The notes beneath the pieces are model-generated. The model worked only from the letters and a program-made list of their open reading frames with translations, ran no database searches and had not been told where the DNA came from. This document shows, in pieces, positions 1 through 6,009 of a stretch of DNA of 7,246 bases. The stretch comes from Gulosibacter massiliensis (lineage in GTDB: Bacteria > Actinomycetota > Actinomycetes > Actinomycetales > Microbacteriaceae). The stretch spans positions 1 to 7,246 of the forward strand of contig CAMDKN010000062.1 in the NCBI GenBank assembly GCA_945901035.1, in the 5' to 3' direction. How positions within the stretch are numbered: position 1 is the stretch's first letter; the number at the start of each line of letters is the position of its first letter. Position numbers and translations under genes: made by a program.

Positions 1-734
1 AAATGAACGACAGACTGTTTCTGCTTGTCCCGCGTGCTCGTCACGACGAGTTTGCAGAAATCACGATACTGCCCGAGCGTGAAATTCGAGTTCGCCGCTA
101 TCGCACTCGCCTGAGTCACCGCGTCAAGATACGTGAGGTGAAGTTTCCGAGCGCGATGGTGGTGTTCGCGGTCAAAAAGGTGTCGATGCGACAACGGAAA
201 CAGGTCGTGGACAAAAACCAATGAATTGACGCCTGGACGGCGAAACAGGTCTTCCATCGCGATTGCATGGGACGCTCGGGGAGCGGGTAAGTCGAGGATC
301 AGGTAGGTTTGCCCGTCGCGCGGCACCCATTCCGGTTGGTCCCGAAGTTTGTAATTCTCAATCACCGTCTGGGCTTGCAGGTGCCGCGTTCGGGCCTTTT
401 TCAACCAGTCATAAATCGGTCCGGCAAAGGGGACTTCGCGAAAAATCTCGCGCAACCGCGGCCTTTTCGCCTCTTCGATTACCGCGCCGGTTGCCTTTTC
501 GGCGAATTCGCGGACCCGTGCCACAATTCCGCTTCGGGCGCGCTCGACCAGCGTCCCGAGTTCCGGTATCGAACGCCAGAGGCGCGCCTTGTCGTCGTAA
601 CGAATCAATTCGACACTGTCGCGGTTCGCCGCGAGATACTCGCGAAGAACACGTTGGACGCCGGTGGTGAAGTTCAATTCAGACACCGCGGTCACATCGA
701 GTGCGATCGGTCGGGTAGTGGAGTGCGGCGTCAT
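1..734 (-). CDS. Family-4-like glycosyltransferase, N-terminal part (C-terminus outside the window)
   Basis: Open frame of 244 codons from ATG at 734 to the left edge with no stop, so the C-terminal domain is not visible. The N-terminus reads LDVTAV (residues 12-17), then TGVQRVLREYL (24-34). A later block has VFVHDLFPLSH (173-183), then YLDAV and IAANSNFT (about 202-219). This order matches the N-terminal Rossmann half of GT4 (GT-B fold) glycosyltransferases: a glycine-containing loop near the N-terminus, a 'HD-hydrophobic-PL' strand end, and the 'SxF' strand before the interdomain region. Such enzymes move a sugar from an activated donor to a growing glycan at the cytoplasmic side of the membrane. 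The donor and acceptor cannot be read here, and the donor-binding E-x7-E region lies off the edge. Its ATG overlaps the stop of sulfotransferase-like gene C (ATGA), with AGAGGG 10 nt upstream, so translation is probably coupled. Residues 60-135 are less typical and may be a lineage-specific insert. Confidence 0.8.
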   Translation of the reverse strand, partial: MTPHSTTRPIALDVTAVSELNFTTGVQRVLREYLAANRDSVELIRYDDKARLWRSIPELGTLVERARSGIVARVREFAEKATGAVIEEAKRPRLREIFREVPFAGPIYDWLKKARTRHLQAQTVIENYKLRDQPEWVPRDGQTYLILDLPAPRASHAIAMEDLFRRPGVNSLVFVHDLFPLSHRHLFDREHHHRARKLHLTYLDAVTQASAIAANSNFTLGQYRDFCKLVVTSTRDKQKQSVVH

Positions 735-1741
735 CGGGTCAGCGCCCTCTCAAACCACGCCATCCACTCCGGCGTGTGTGCGAGCGGCCCTAACTTCGAC
801 CGAAAAGATTCATTGGACGTCCGATACGCCCCAACCACCTTGGCGCGCTCGGAACGCGGTAGCTTCCACGCGGTAAAGGTCTCGACATTGCGGCGCGACT
901 CGGCATGGCAATAGCCGAGGAACCGATCGAAAACGTACTGTGCCAGACGGGACCCGGCGGGGAACCAGCCGATTACCCTGTCCAGTTTTTTCCCCAGAAC
1001 AAGAAGGTGCATGCCCACCGATGAAAAAGTCGGGTGAATCCGGGCTTTCCCCGCGTTCCACTGATTCTGGGGAAAGGCGCCCAGGCCCAGTTCGTCAAAA
1101 ATGCACTGGTTCAAATTCTCTGACTGCGCCAAACTGCTTCGGTATGGAACGACATGCAGAGTGTACGGAGCGTTCGCAAACGACCAGCGGTCCCACAGAT
1201 AGTCGTAGTCGTAGGCGTTTCGCTCGCGGTGGTAACGGAGGAACGACGAGATTCGCAGGGACGTGACCTTTTTCCGATTCCACATTCGCAATTGCTGACC
1301 GAGTAGCGAGGGAATCGCCCCCGTTTGCTCCCGAGCAACGAGGACGATATCTACCCGATCAAACAACTCGGCCAAGCGAGCGCCGAGTGTTGACGGTTCC
1401 GCGAGCTGGTCGCCGATTTCACACACCATAATCACCGTCACGTTTCCGCCGCGTCGACGGGCCTCCGCCGCAATGTCGACCAGTTTGGCGTCGACAAACG
1501 TTGCCGTGTTAGCGGTTTTGCGGGGCGCTTCGAAATTGGTTGTCGAAATCAGGGGTGCGATTTCGACCAGGTCGTGATGTTTGACGATTTCCCCGTTCGC
1601 GGGGAACCACAATTCGTGCGCTGGATACATGATGTCCGGCGCGAGTGTCCCTTCTTCGACGGCTCGCCACAGCCCCGCCGCAAAGGCGGACGTTCCCGTT
1701 TTCATGGGCCCAATGTGAACCACGATGCGTGTCGTACCCAC
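731..1741 (-). CDS. Sulfotransferase-like protein C (PAPS-dependent family)
   Basis: 336 residues from GTG at 1741. That start lies 2 nt after the stop of gene B and has GGAGGG 9 nt upstream. A longer reading into gene B is possible but would put about 46 unrelated residues before the first strand. HIGPMKTGTS (residues 9-18) is the 5'-phosphosulfate-binding loop typical of sulfotransferases. R137 and S145 in the block after VDIVLVA fit the 3'-phosphate-binding arginine and serine of that family. Further blocks shared with A and B are LWF...VKH (44-55), a hydrophobic strand ending in CE (107-108), DRWS (184-187) and a C-terminal EWMAWF (325-330). Such enzymes transfer sulfate from PAPS to a hydroxyl or amine; the acceptor is unknown, a glycan being likely from the neighbours. 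Oddly, the position that is PYFEDD in A and B reads PYRSSL (199-204), so the acidic residues are missing. No signal peptide or membrane segment is seen, suggesting a cytoplasmic enzyme. Confidence 0.78.
   Translation of the reverse strand: MGTTRIVVHIGPMKTGTSAFAAGLWRAVEEGTLAPDIMYPAHELWFPANGEIVKHHDLVEIAPLISTTNFEAPRKTANTATFVDAKLVDIAAEARRRGGNVTVIMVCEIGDQLAEPSTLGARLAELFDRVDIVLVAREQTGAIPSLLGQQLRMWNRKKVTSLRISSFLRYHRERNAYDYDYLWDRWSFANAPYTLHVVPYRSSLAQSENLNQCIFDELGLGAFPQNQWNAGKARIHPTFSSVGMHLLVLGKKLDRVIGWFPAGSRLAQYVFDRFLGYCHAESRRNVETFTAWKLPRSERAKVVGAYRTSNESFRSKLGPLAHTPEWMAWFERALTR
1691..1717. repeat. 27-nt near-identical repeat, copy in gene C
   Basis: This segment encodes the PAPS-loop region (HIGPMKTGT) of gene C and matches 2707-2733 in gene B with a single mismatch. 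A looser match in gene A is at 3787-3811. It is coding sequence shared by paralogs rather than a mobile repeat. Confidence 0.75.
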
Positions 1742-1743
1742 GA

Positions 1744-2760
1744 TTACATGCCCTCCGCGGCAAACCATTTTTGCCAATCCGGTGAATCGATTTGTGGGCC
1801 GAGCGTCTTTCGAACGGCAGCATACGACGGTGCGTATAGTGAGCGAATCGCGTTCTCTTCGGCGGCAGACAATTCCCAATCGCCGTGACCCACGTTGCGT
1901 TCCGCAAAACCGCGCACGACAGTTTTTTCCCTATCCGCACCGAGAACGGCCGAAAACAGTCGCTTGATGATTGCCGCCACCGGAGGGAGAACGCGCGCAA
2001 CGCGACCGAGATTCTTGAGGGTGATGAGACGCTTGAGCGAGGCGAGTGGGAGACTCGGGTGAAGCCGCCTGCTTCCAAAGTCATCCTTGAGTCGAGGGGC
2101 CGGAACCCCGGCCACCACCGCGTAAAATCGATCGACGCTCGAGTAGCCGTCGAGATCGTCTTCGAAATAGGGGATGAGGATGAGTTCGACGTCGCTAAAC
2201 GCTGACCACCGTTTAAACATCCTCACGTAACGCTCGCCCGGTAACTCTGTCCGTGCGTTCATCATCGTGACAACATCGAAGTCCGGTTGGTTGATACGCC
2301 AGTCTTTGATCCGGTGGACGAGCATTGATTTCTCTGCGGCAACAGGCGACCGGACAGCGAACACGACTCGAATTCTGCCGAAATACTTGCGCAACATTGC
2401 GACCAAAACGCTGGCATTTGTTCGGCTCGAAATTGTCTCGCTCACGAAAACCACGGTGGACCCGGAGCCCCTCTGGGCGGCTGCGGCTGCGGCGCGAGCC
2501 ACGCGCTCTTCAACATCGGCGGGCGATTGAATCGCGGTCTTGCGAAACCGGGGTTGGTCTGAATCCTCGGCGAAAAAATCGAACAAGGCGTTGTGCTTCA
2601 CGATTCGCCCCGCTGGCGGAAACCACAAGTCACCCGTCGGGTACAGAACCGGCGGAGGAAGAATCCCCAGTTCGGTGGCGACGGAAAAGTAATAACCAAG
2701 AGCCGTCGTTCCCGTTTTCATGGGACCAATGTGGATGACTACGTCGGGCTTTGCTGTCAC
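1744..2760 (-). CDS. Sulfotransferase-like protein B (PAPS-dependent family)
   Basis: 338 residues from GTG at 2760, with GGAGGG just upstream (spacing about 4-5 nt). VIHIGPMKTGTTALGYY (8-24) is the 5'-phosphosulfate-binding loop, with K15 and T16 as the expected phosphate contacts. VVFAVRSP (132-139) followed by S145 fits the 3'-phosphate-binding element R...S. LWFPP...VKH (45-56), FVSE (105-108), RWS (184-186), PYFEDD (197-202, equivalent to the 'YEDL' block of the family) and DWQKWF (328-333) are all present, so this looks like the most complete of the three paralogs. The role is probably transfer of sulfate from PAPS to an unknown acceptor, with a surface glycan as the best guess from context. 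It starts 36 nt after the 3' end of tRNA-Ser(GCU) and ends 2 nt before gene C, so B, C and the glycosyltransferase form a tight operon. No membrane segment is seen. Confidence 0.82.
   Translation of the reverse strand: MTAKPDVVIHIGPMKTGTTALGYYFSVATELGILPPPVLYPTGDLWFPPAGRIVKHNALFDFFAEDSDQPRFRKTAIQSPADVEERVARAAAAAAQRGSGSTVVFVSETISSRTNASVLVAMLRKYFGRIRVVFAVRSPVAAEKSMLVHRIKDWRINQPDFDVVTMMNARTELPGERYVRMFKRWSAFSDVELILIPYFEDDLDGYSSVDRFYAVVAGVPAPRLKDDFGSRRLHPSLPLASLKRLITLKNLGRVARVLPPVAAIIKRLFSAVLGADREKTVVRGFAERNVGHGDWELSAAEENAIRSLYAPSYAAVRKTLGPQIDSPDWQKWFAAEGM
1751..1756 (-). promoter_or_regulatory. Ribosome binding site fixing the start of sulfotransferase-like gene C
   Basis: GGAGGG inside the last codons of gene B lies nine nt before GTG at 1741. 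It decides for the short start (MGTTRIVV) over earlier in-frame starts that would read through the end of gene B. Confidence 0.65.
2707..2733. repeat. 27-nt near-identical repeat, copy in gene B
   Basis: This is the partner of the copy at 1691-1717, in the same orientation and 1016 nt away, encoding the same PAPS-binding loop. Elsewhere genes B and C are clearly diverged in protein sequence, so the short block stands out. Confidence 0.75.
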
Positions 2761-2796
2761 GACGCCCTCCCAATCTCTGCTCGCCCAACACTGTGG

Positions 2797-2885
2797 CGGA
2801 GACGGTGGGATTTGAACCCACGATTCCCTAGAGGGAACTCCACCTTAGCAGGGTGGTGCACTCGGCCGAACTATGCGACGTCTCC
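2797..2885 (-). tRNA. tRNA-Ser(GCU)
   Basis: 89 nt, class II. The acceptor stem GGAGACG (2885-2879) pairs with CGTCTCC (2804-2798), with discriminator G at 2797. The anticodon stem CCACC/GGTGG closes the loop CTGCTAA, giving anticodon GCT, which reads AGC and AGU. The long variable arm has stem TTCCC/GGGAA, as expected for serine, and the T arm is GTGGG TTCAAAT CCCAC. No CCA is encoded. It lies 23 nt after the stop of sulfotransferase-like gene A and 36 nt before gene B, in the same direction, so it may be cut from a read-through transcript. The upstream 23 nt hold only a weak -10-like TAACAT and no clear -35 box. Confidence 0.97.
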
Positions 2886-2908
2886 AATACTCCTATGTTA
2901 CCGAAATA

Positions 2909-3832
2909 TCACCGACGCGGTGGATCGAGCTCCGAGAACCACCGTTTCCAGTCTTTCTGGCGCGCAGCGGAACCCAAATATTCCTTGAACCGGGCGTTGG
3001 ACTCGCGATACAACTCGACAATCTCACGCCGCTCGGGCGACGTCAGGGTCCATCGTTGGCTCTGCGCCTCCTGACTAATTCTCTTTCGTGCCGTGTAAAA
3101 AACCTTCGCCGCGAGTCGACGAACACCCGGGATCCTGCGCATCCCCGCGAGCGTCCGTTTGAGGTCTGCTAGCCGACGCAGCTGGTCCTTTCCCAGGGAC
3201 GCGTTCTTCTTGTGGTTGGTTGTCGCGTCGGGAATGGGGATACGAAATCGAGTAGAAAAACGCTTCATCAAACCGTCCGTTGCGTAATCGTCTTCGAAAT
3301 ACGGGAGCGCGACCAGGTTGTGTCCGTCCCCGGACCACTTCTCAAACATGACATCGTAATGAAAGCGTCGATTCGCTTCACGAACAACCGCATCGAGAGT
3401 GAGGTCGAGGTGCTGCGGAGATTCCCAGGATTGAACGCGGTGTGCCACGATGCTGGGCAGAGCGAAAGTCTGGTGCCGCGCGAAGAACACAACATCGACC
3501 GAATCGGCAAGATCGCAGAGGCGCTTCGTGATGTAATCGCTGTATCGAGCGGCACGTAACACCTCGGCGATAAAGACGATGGTGACCTCCGGCACATCGC
3601 GGGTGCGCGCCTCGGCAACAATTGCCTCAATCCGACGCTCAATCGCTGCCCCGCGCCGGGTGCCGAGCATTTTGAGTTCGGGGTGCTTGACCACGTCGGT
3701 TCGAGGTTGTGGCCACGAGTCTCCCCTCGGAACGATCAGGGAATCGGGTAGCGGTGCGGACAGCAACCGAGACGCTAACGCCTCGGTCCCCGTCTTCATG
3801 GGGCCGATGTGGAGGACGATTCGTACGCCGAT
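2909..3832 (-). CDS. Sulfotransferase-like protein A, apparent ATC start codon
   Basis: 307 residues if translation begins at ATC 3832; the first canonical start is the ATG at 3799, giving 296. The ATG start would delete the first strand and the glycine and proline of the PAPS loop (HIGP-MKTGTE), which B and C both keep. Between the LCP stop (3844-3842) and that ATG there is no in-frame ATG, GTG, TTG or CTG. ATC has AGGAG six nt upstream and aligns with the GTG start of C (MGVRIVLHIGP against MGTTRIVVHIGP). Other blocks, numbered from ATC: KTGTE (13-17), VKH (48-50), FIAE (87-90), R119 and S127 of the 3'-phosphate element, EKWS (164-167), PYFEDD (177-182), DWKRWF (294-299). Predicted role is PAPS-dependent sulfation of an unknown, probably glycan, acceptor. 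It is the shortest of the three and follows the LCP gene by only 9 nt, so the two are probably cotranscribed. A sequencing error or start-codon loss remains possible. Confidence 0.78.
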   Translation of the reverse strand: MGVRIVLHIGPMKTGTEALASRLLSAPLPDSLIVPRGDSWPQPRTDVVKHPELKMLGTRRGAAIERRIEAIVAEARTRDVPEVTIVFIAEVLRAARYSDYITKRLCDLADSVDVVFFARHQTFALPSIVAHRVQSWESPQHLDLTLDAVVREANRRFHYDVMFEKWSGDGHNLVALPYFEDDYATDGLMKRFSTRFRIPIPDATTNHKKNASLGKDQLRRLADLKRTLAGMRRIPGVRRLAAKVFYTARKRISQEAQSQRWTLTSPERREIVELYRESNARFKEYLGSAARQKDWKRWFSELDPPRR

Positions 3833-3838
3833 GGCGTT

Positions 3839-3843
3839 CTCCT
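3839..3843 (-). promoter_or_regulatory. Ribosome binding site of sulfotransferase-like gene A
   Basis: AGGAG overlaps the TAG stop of the LCP gene (3844-3842) and lies six nt before the ATC at 3832. The spacing is right for initiation at ATC. It is 39 nt from the ATG at 3799, which has no good site of its own. This is the main sequence argument for the ATC start. Confidence 0.6.
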
Positions 3844-5053
3844 AATAGGCGTACGAGACCGAACAGGTATCCTGCGCGGCGGATTGTCCCTGGATGCCGC
3901 TCAGGACCTTGCCGGAGCCCGTTGGCTTGGCGTTACCCTTGACTTCCGAGCCGACCCCGGTCGCGTCTTTCGCCAGTTTGAACGGCTTGTCCTTGCGGAT
4001 GGTCGAGAACAGCAGGTCGGCGAGGTCGGTCAGCGGAGCGACTTTGCCCGCGTAGATTCCGCCTACGCCCGTTCGACCGGGGTATTGGATAAACATGATG
4101 TTTTCGCGCGGGATGTCTTTCAGCACCAGAGCCATGGCGGCCATCGTATCGAGACTGGAGAGGGAATTGGACAGTGTCATCGAGCTGGCCGCAACGGATG
4201 CGAGCCCGTAGACCTTGGTCGGATCGAAGAGGACTCCTTCGTCCTGAATTTTTCGAACGAGGGACGAGAGGTAGACCTGTTGCGAGGAAATGCGCCCCAG
4301 GTCGGAACCGTCGCCGACCCCGTGGCGTGACCGAAGAAATGCCAACGCCTCCCAGCCCTTGATGTTGTAAGTCCCCTTCTTGGGGAAGTACAAGCCGGTG
4401 TAGGGGTCATCGACTTTGTCATTCACGCAAACATCGACTCCGCCGATTGCGCTCGCCAGCGACGCGACGCCGCGGAACGTGACCAGTGCGGCGTATTTGA
4501 TTTTCAATCCCGACAATGCTTCGGCAGTGAGCACGGCACAGGCGAGGCCACCGTAGGACAGGGCGACGTTGATGGGTTGGCCCGACATTCCCGAGTTGTA
4601 CCCGGAGCCGTCCTCGCGGGGGCAGGAGGGAATCGGGACCACGAGGTCTCGCGGGATCGACACGGCGGTCGCGCGGGTGTGGTCTTCGGAAACGTGCACG
4701 ATGATGTTGACGTCGTTGAGCGTGGCTCCGACCGACGAGCCACCGAATTTTTCCCGCTCTCCTTTTCGCGTGTCCGACCCGACAATCAGCACGTTGAACG
4801 CACCTTTCATCGCACCGATACCCGAGAGCTTGATCTCTTCTTCGGTACCGGTTTCGCCGGCCAACGCCACCGAATCAATGGTCGACGTGATTTTCCACGC
4901 CACAATCCCGGCGATGGCGGCGGTTGACACCATGACGACAGCGAGCGACAGTCCGATGACCTGCATGATTGTGGCCCACGGTCGACGGCGCCGCGCCAAC
5001 ACCGAATGACGTGGGGTTGATTCGGCTGGTTGTGGTGTCGTCTTCTTCGTCAC
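3842..5053 (-). CDS. LytR-CpsA-Psr (LCP) family cell-wall glycopolymer ligase
   Basis: 403 residues from GTG at 5053, which has AAGGAG four nt upstream; a longer frame begins inside the tRNA gene and is rejected. A basic cytoplasmic tail (RRRR at 21-24) is followed by one membrane segment (about 29-54), so the protein is a type II anchored enzyme with its catalytic domain outside. The LCP domain runs from about 86 to 270: VGSDTR (91-96), the aspartate of LNDVNII (D114), SIPRD (132-136), then FLRSRHGVGDGSDLGRIS (239-256). The arginines and aspartates in these blocks bind the pyrophosphate of a lipid-linked donor and Mg2+ in characterised family members. LCP enzymes move glycopolymers such as teichoic acids, arabinogalactan or capsule from lipid pyrophosphate to peptidoglycan. 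The region 275-355 resembles the C-terminal extension of actinobacterial LCPs. Cysteines at 144, 172, 209 and 397 could form disulfides. Its closeness to the sulfotransferase-like and glycosyltransferase genes suggests it attaches their product, which is inference. Confidence 0.93.
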   Translation of the reverse strand: MTKKTTPQPAESTPRHSVLARRRRPWATIMQVIGLSLAVVMVSTAAIAGIVAWKITSTIDSVALAGETGTEEEIKLSGIGAMKGAFNVLIVGSDTRKGEREKFGGSSVGATLNDVNIIVHVSEDHTRATAVSIPRDLVVPIPSCPREDGSGYNSGMSGQPINVALSYGGLACAVLTAEALSGLKIKYAALVTFRGVASLASAIGGVDVCVNDKVDDPYTGLYFPKKGTYNIKGWEALAFLRSRHGVGDGSDLGRISSQQVYLSSLVRKIQDEGVLFDPTKVYGLASVAASSMTLSNSLSSLDTMAAMALVLKDIPRENIMFIQYPGRTGVGGIYAGKVAPLTDLADLLFSTIRKDKPFKLAKDATGVGSEVKGNAKPTGSGKVLSGIQGQSAAQDTCSVSYAY

Positions 5054-5057
5054 GGTT

Positions 5058-5063
5058 CTCCTT
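5058..5063 (-). promoter_or_regulatory. Ribosome binding site fixing the LCP start
   Basis: AAGGAG lies four nt before GTG at 5053 and 12 nt past the 3' end of tRNA-Ser(UGA). It supports starting the LCP protein at MTKKTTPQ rather than at an upstream ATG that falls within the tRNA gene. Confidence 0.7.
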
Positions 5064-5074
5064 GGTGTACTGTG

Positions 5075-5159
5075 CGGAGGGCGTGGGATTCGAACCCACG
5101 AGACATTGCTGCCCACTGGTTTTCAAGACCAGCTCCATCGGCCTCTCGGACAGCCCTCC
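5075..5159 (-). tRNA. tRNA-Ser(UGA)
   Basis: 85 nt, class II. The acceptor stem GGAGGGC (5159-5153) pairs with GCCCTCC (5082-5076), with discriminator G at 5075. The anticodon stem CTGGT/ACCAG closes CTTGAAA, giving anticodon TGA, which reads UCA and, through wobble or modification, other UCN codons. The variable arm GGGCA-GCAA-TGTCT and T arm GTGGG TTCGAAT CCCAC are intact. No CCA is encoded. It sits 31 nt after the stop of the HAD phosphatase gene and 21 nt before the LCP start, on the same strand as serS, whose enzyme charges it. A weak -10-like TAGACT about 6 nt upstream is the only promoter candidate seen. Confidence 0.97.
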
Positions 5160-5190
5160 TCAATAAGTCTAACCGAGGCGGGTCGATGCG

Positions 5191-6009
5191 CTATTCGAGC
5201 GTGGCCAAAACGAACGGAAGTCCGCCCTCGGACTCGTCAAGAGTTATCTCGCTGGCCGCCGCCCGCACCTCGGCGGGCGCTTGACCCATCGCCACGCCCC
5301 GACCGAACTCGGCAGCCCACTCCAGCATGTCCACGTCATTCCGGCCATCGCCGACCGCCATGACCCTCTCGCGCGGGATTTTCCAGCGTTCACGCACCAA
5401 TTCCAGGGCGGTCGATTTGTTCACTCCCTGCGGCCCAATATCGAGCCAGGACGTGTATCCCACCGAATAGGTGACTTTGTGCAACCCCAACATCTCCACC
5501 ACGTCGGTGAAATAGTCCTCCCGCGACGTCGGGGCAATTACGACGACACGCGTTGCCTGATTCGTCATCAATTCCTCGAACGAGTTCATTTTCTGGGTCT
5601 GCATGTTCACCCCGGTCTCGGGGAACCAACCGATGTAGCGCAACAGACCCGTTTCGTCTTCGACGGCGTAATGGGCGTCGGGGATGGTCTGGTGAATTTC
5701 CCGCAACACCCGCTGCGGATCGAACAATTCAACGGTGTCACGGACGTATCCGGTCGGGTCGCTCGAATCTCGCCGTACCACAATTGCGCCGTTTGCGCAG
5801 ACCAGGTATTCGGGTGTGATGCCAAGTTTTGTGACAATCGGCAACGTCATCGGAACAGAGCGGCCCGTCGCGATTGTGATTCGATGTCCCGCCCGATCAA
5901 GGCGTTGCACTTCTGTGATGGTCAACGGATTGAGGTCCCCGTAATCCGAAATCAGTGTTCCGTCAATGTCCAACGCAACGAGCCACGGATCCGAGCGCTC
6001 GGTCATCAC
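5191..6009 (-). CDS. Cof-type HAD-superfamily phosphatase
   Basis: 272 residues from GTG at 6009, with GGAG eight nt upstream; the ATG at 6006 two residues later is an alternative. All four HAD motifs are present: DIDGT (14-18, nucleophile D14 and acid/base D16), T48 in ATGRS, K198, and GDGRND (220-225). The large insert between motifs II and III (about 75-190) is the C2-type cap that marks the Cof/YbiV group. Members dephosphorylate small phosphorylated metabolites such as sugar phosphates, flavin or pyridoxal phosphates in the cytoplasm; the substrate cannot be told from sequence. The GTGA overlap with the serS stop (4 nt) indicates cotranscription and probably coupled translation with serS. 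A link to serine or tRNA metabolism is possible from context but unsupported by any motif. Length is normal for the group. Confidence 0.93.
   Translation of the reverse strand: MMTERSDPWLVALDIDGTLISDYGDLNPLTITEVQRLDRAGHRITIATGRSVPMTLPIVTKLGITPEYLVCANGAIVVRRDSSDPTGYVRDTVELFDPQRVLREIHQTIPDAHYAVEDETGLLRYIGWFPETGVNMQTQKMNSFEELMTNQATRVVVIAPTSREDYFTDVVEMLGLHKVTYSVGYTSWLDIGPQGVNKSTALELVRERWKIPRERVMAVGDGRNDVDMLEWAAEFGRGVAMGQAPAEVRAAASEITLDESEGGLPFVLATLE

Noticed and set aside
309..914. 201-codon open frame on the plus strand
   Set aside because: It lies antisense to the glycosyltransferase and gene C, has no recognisable motif, and reads as a shadow of those coding frames.
1742..1879. Longer N-terminus for sulfotransferase-like protein C
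   Set aside because: The extra 46 residues overlap gene B, match nothing in the paralogs, and the GTG at 1741 has a good ribosome binding site.
2886..2908. Promoter or terminator between gene A and tRNA-Ser(GCU)
   Set aside because: Only a 4-of-6 match to a -10 box is seen, with no -35 and no hairpin followed by a T run.
5054..5116. Longer N-terminus for the LCP protein
   Set aside because: It would start inside tRNA-Ser(UGA); the GTG at 5053 has AAGGAG upstream and gives the usual basic tail plus membrane segment.
5160..5190. Promoter for tRNA-Ser(UGA)
   Set aside because: A -10-like TAGACT is present, but no -35 box is found at the right spacing, so it is not listed as a feature.
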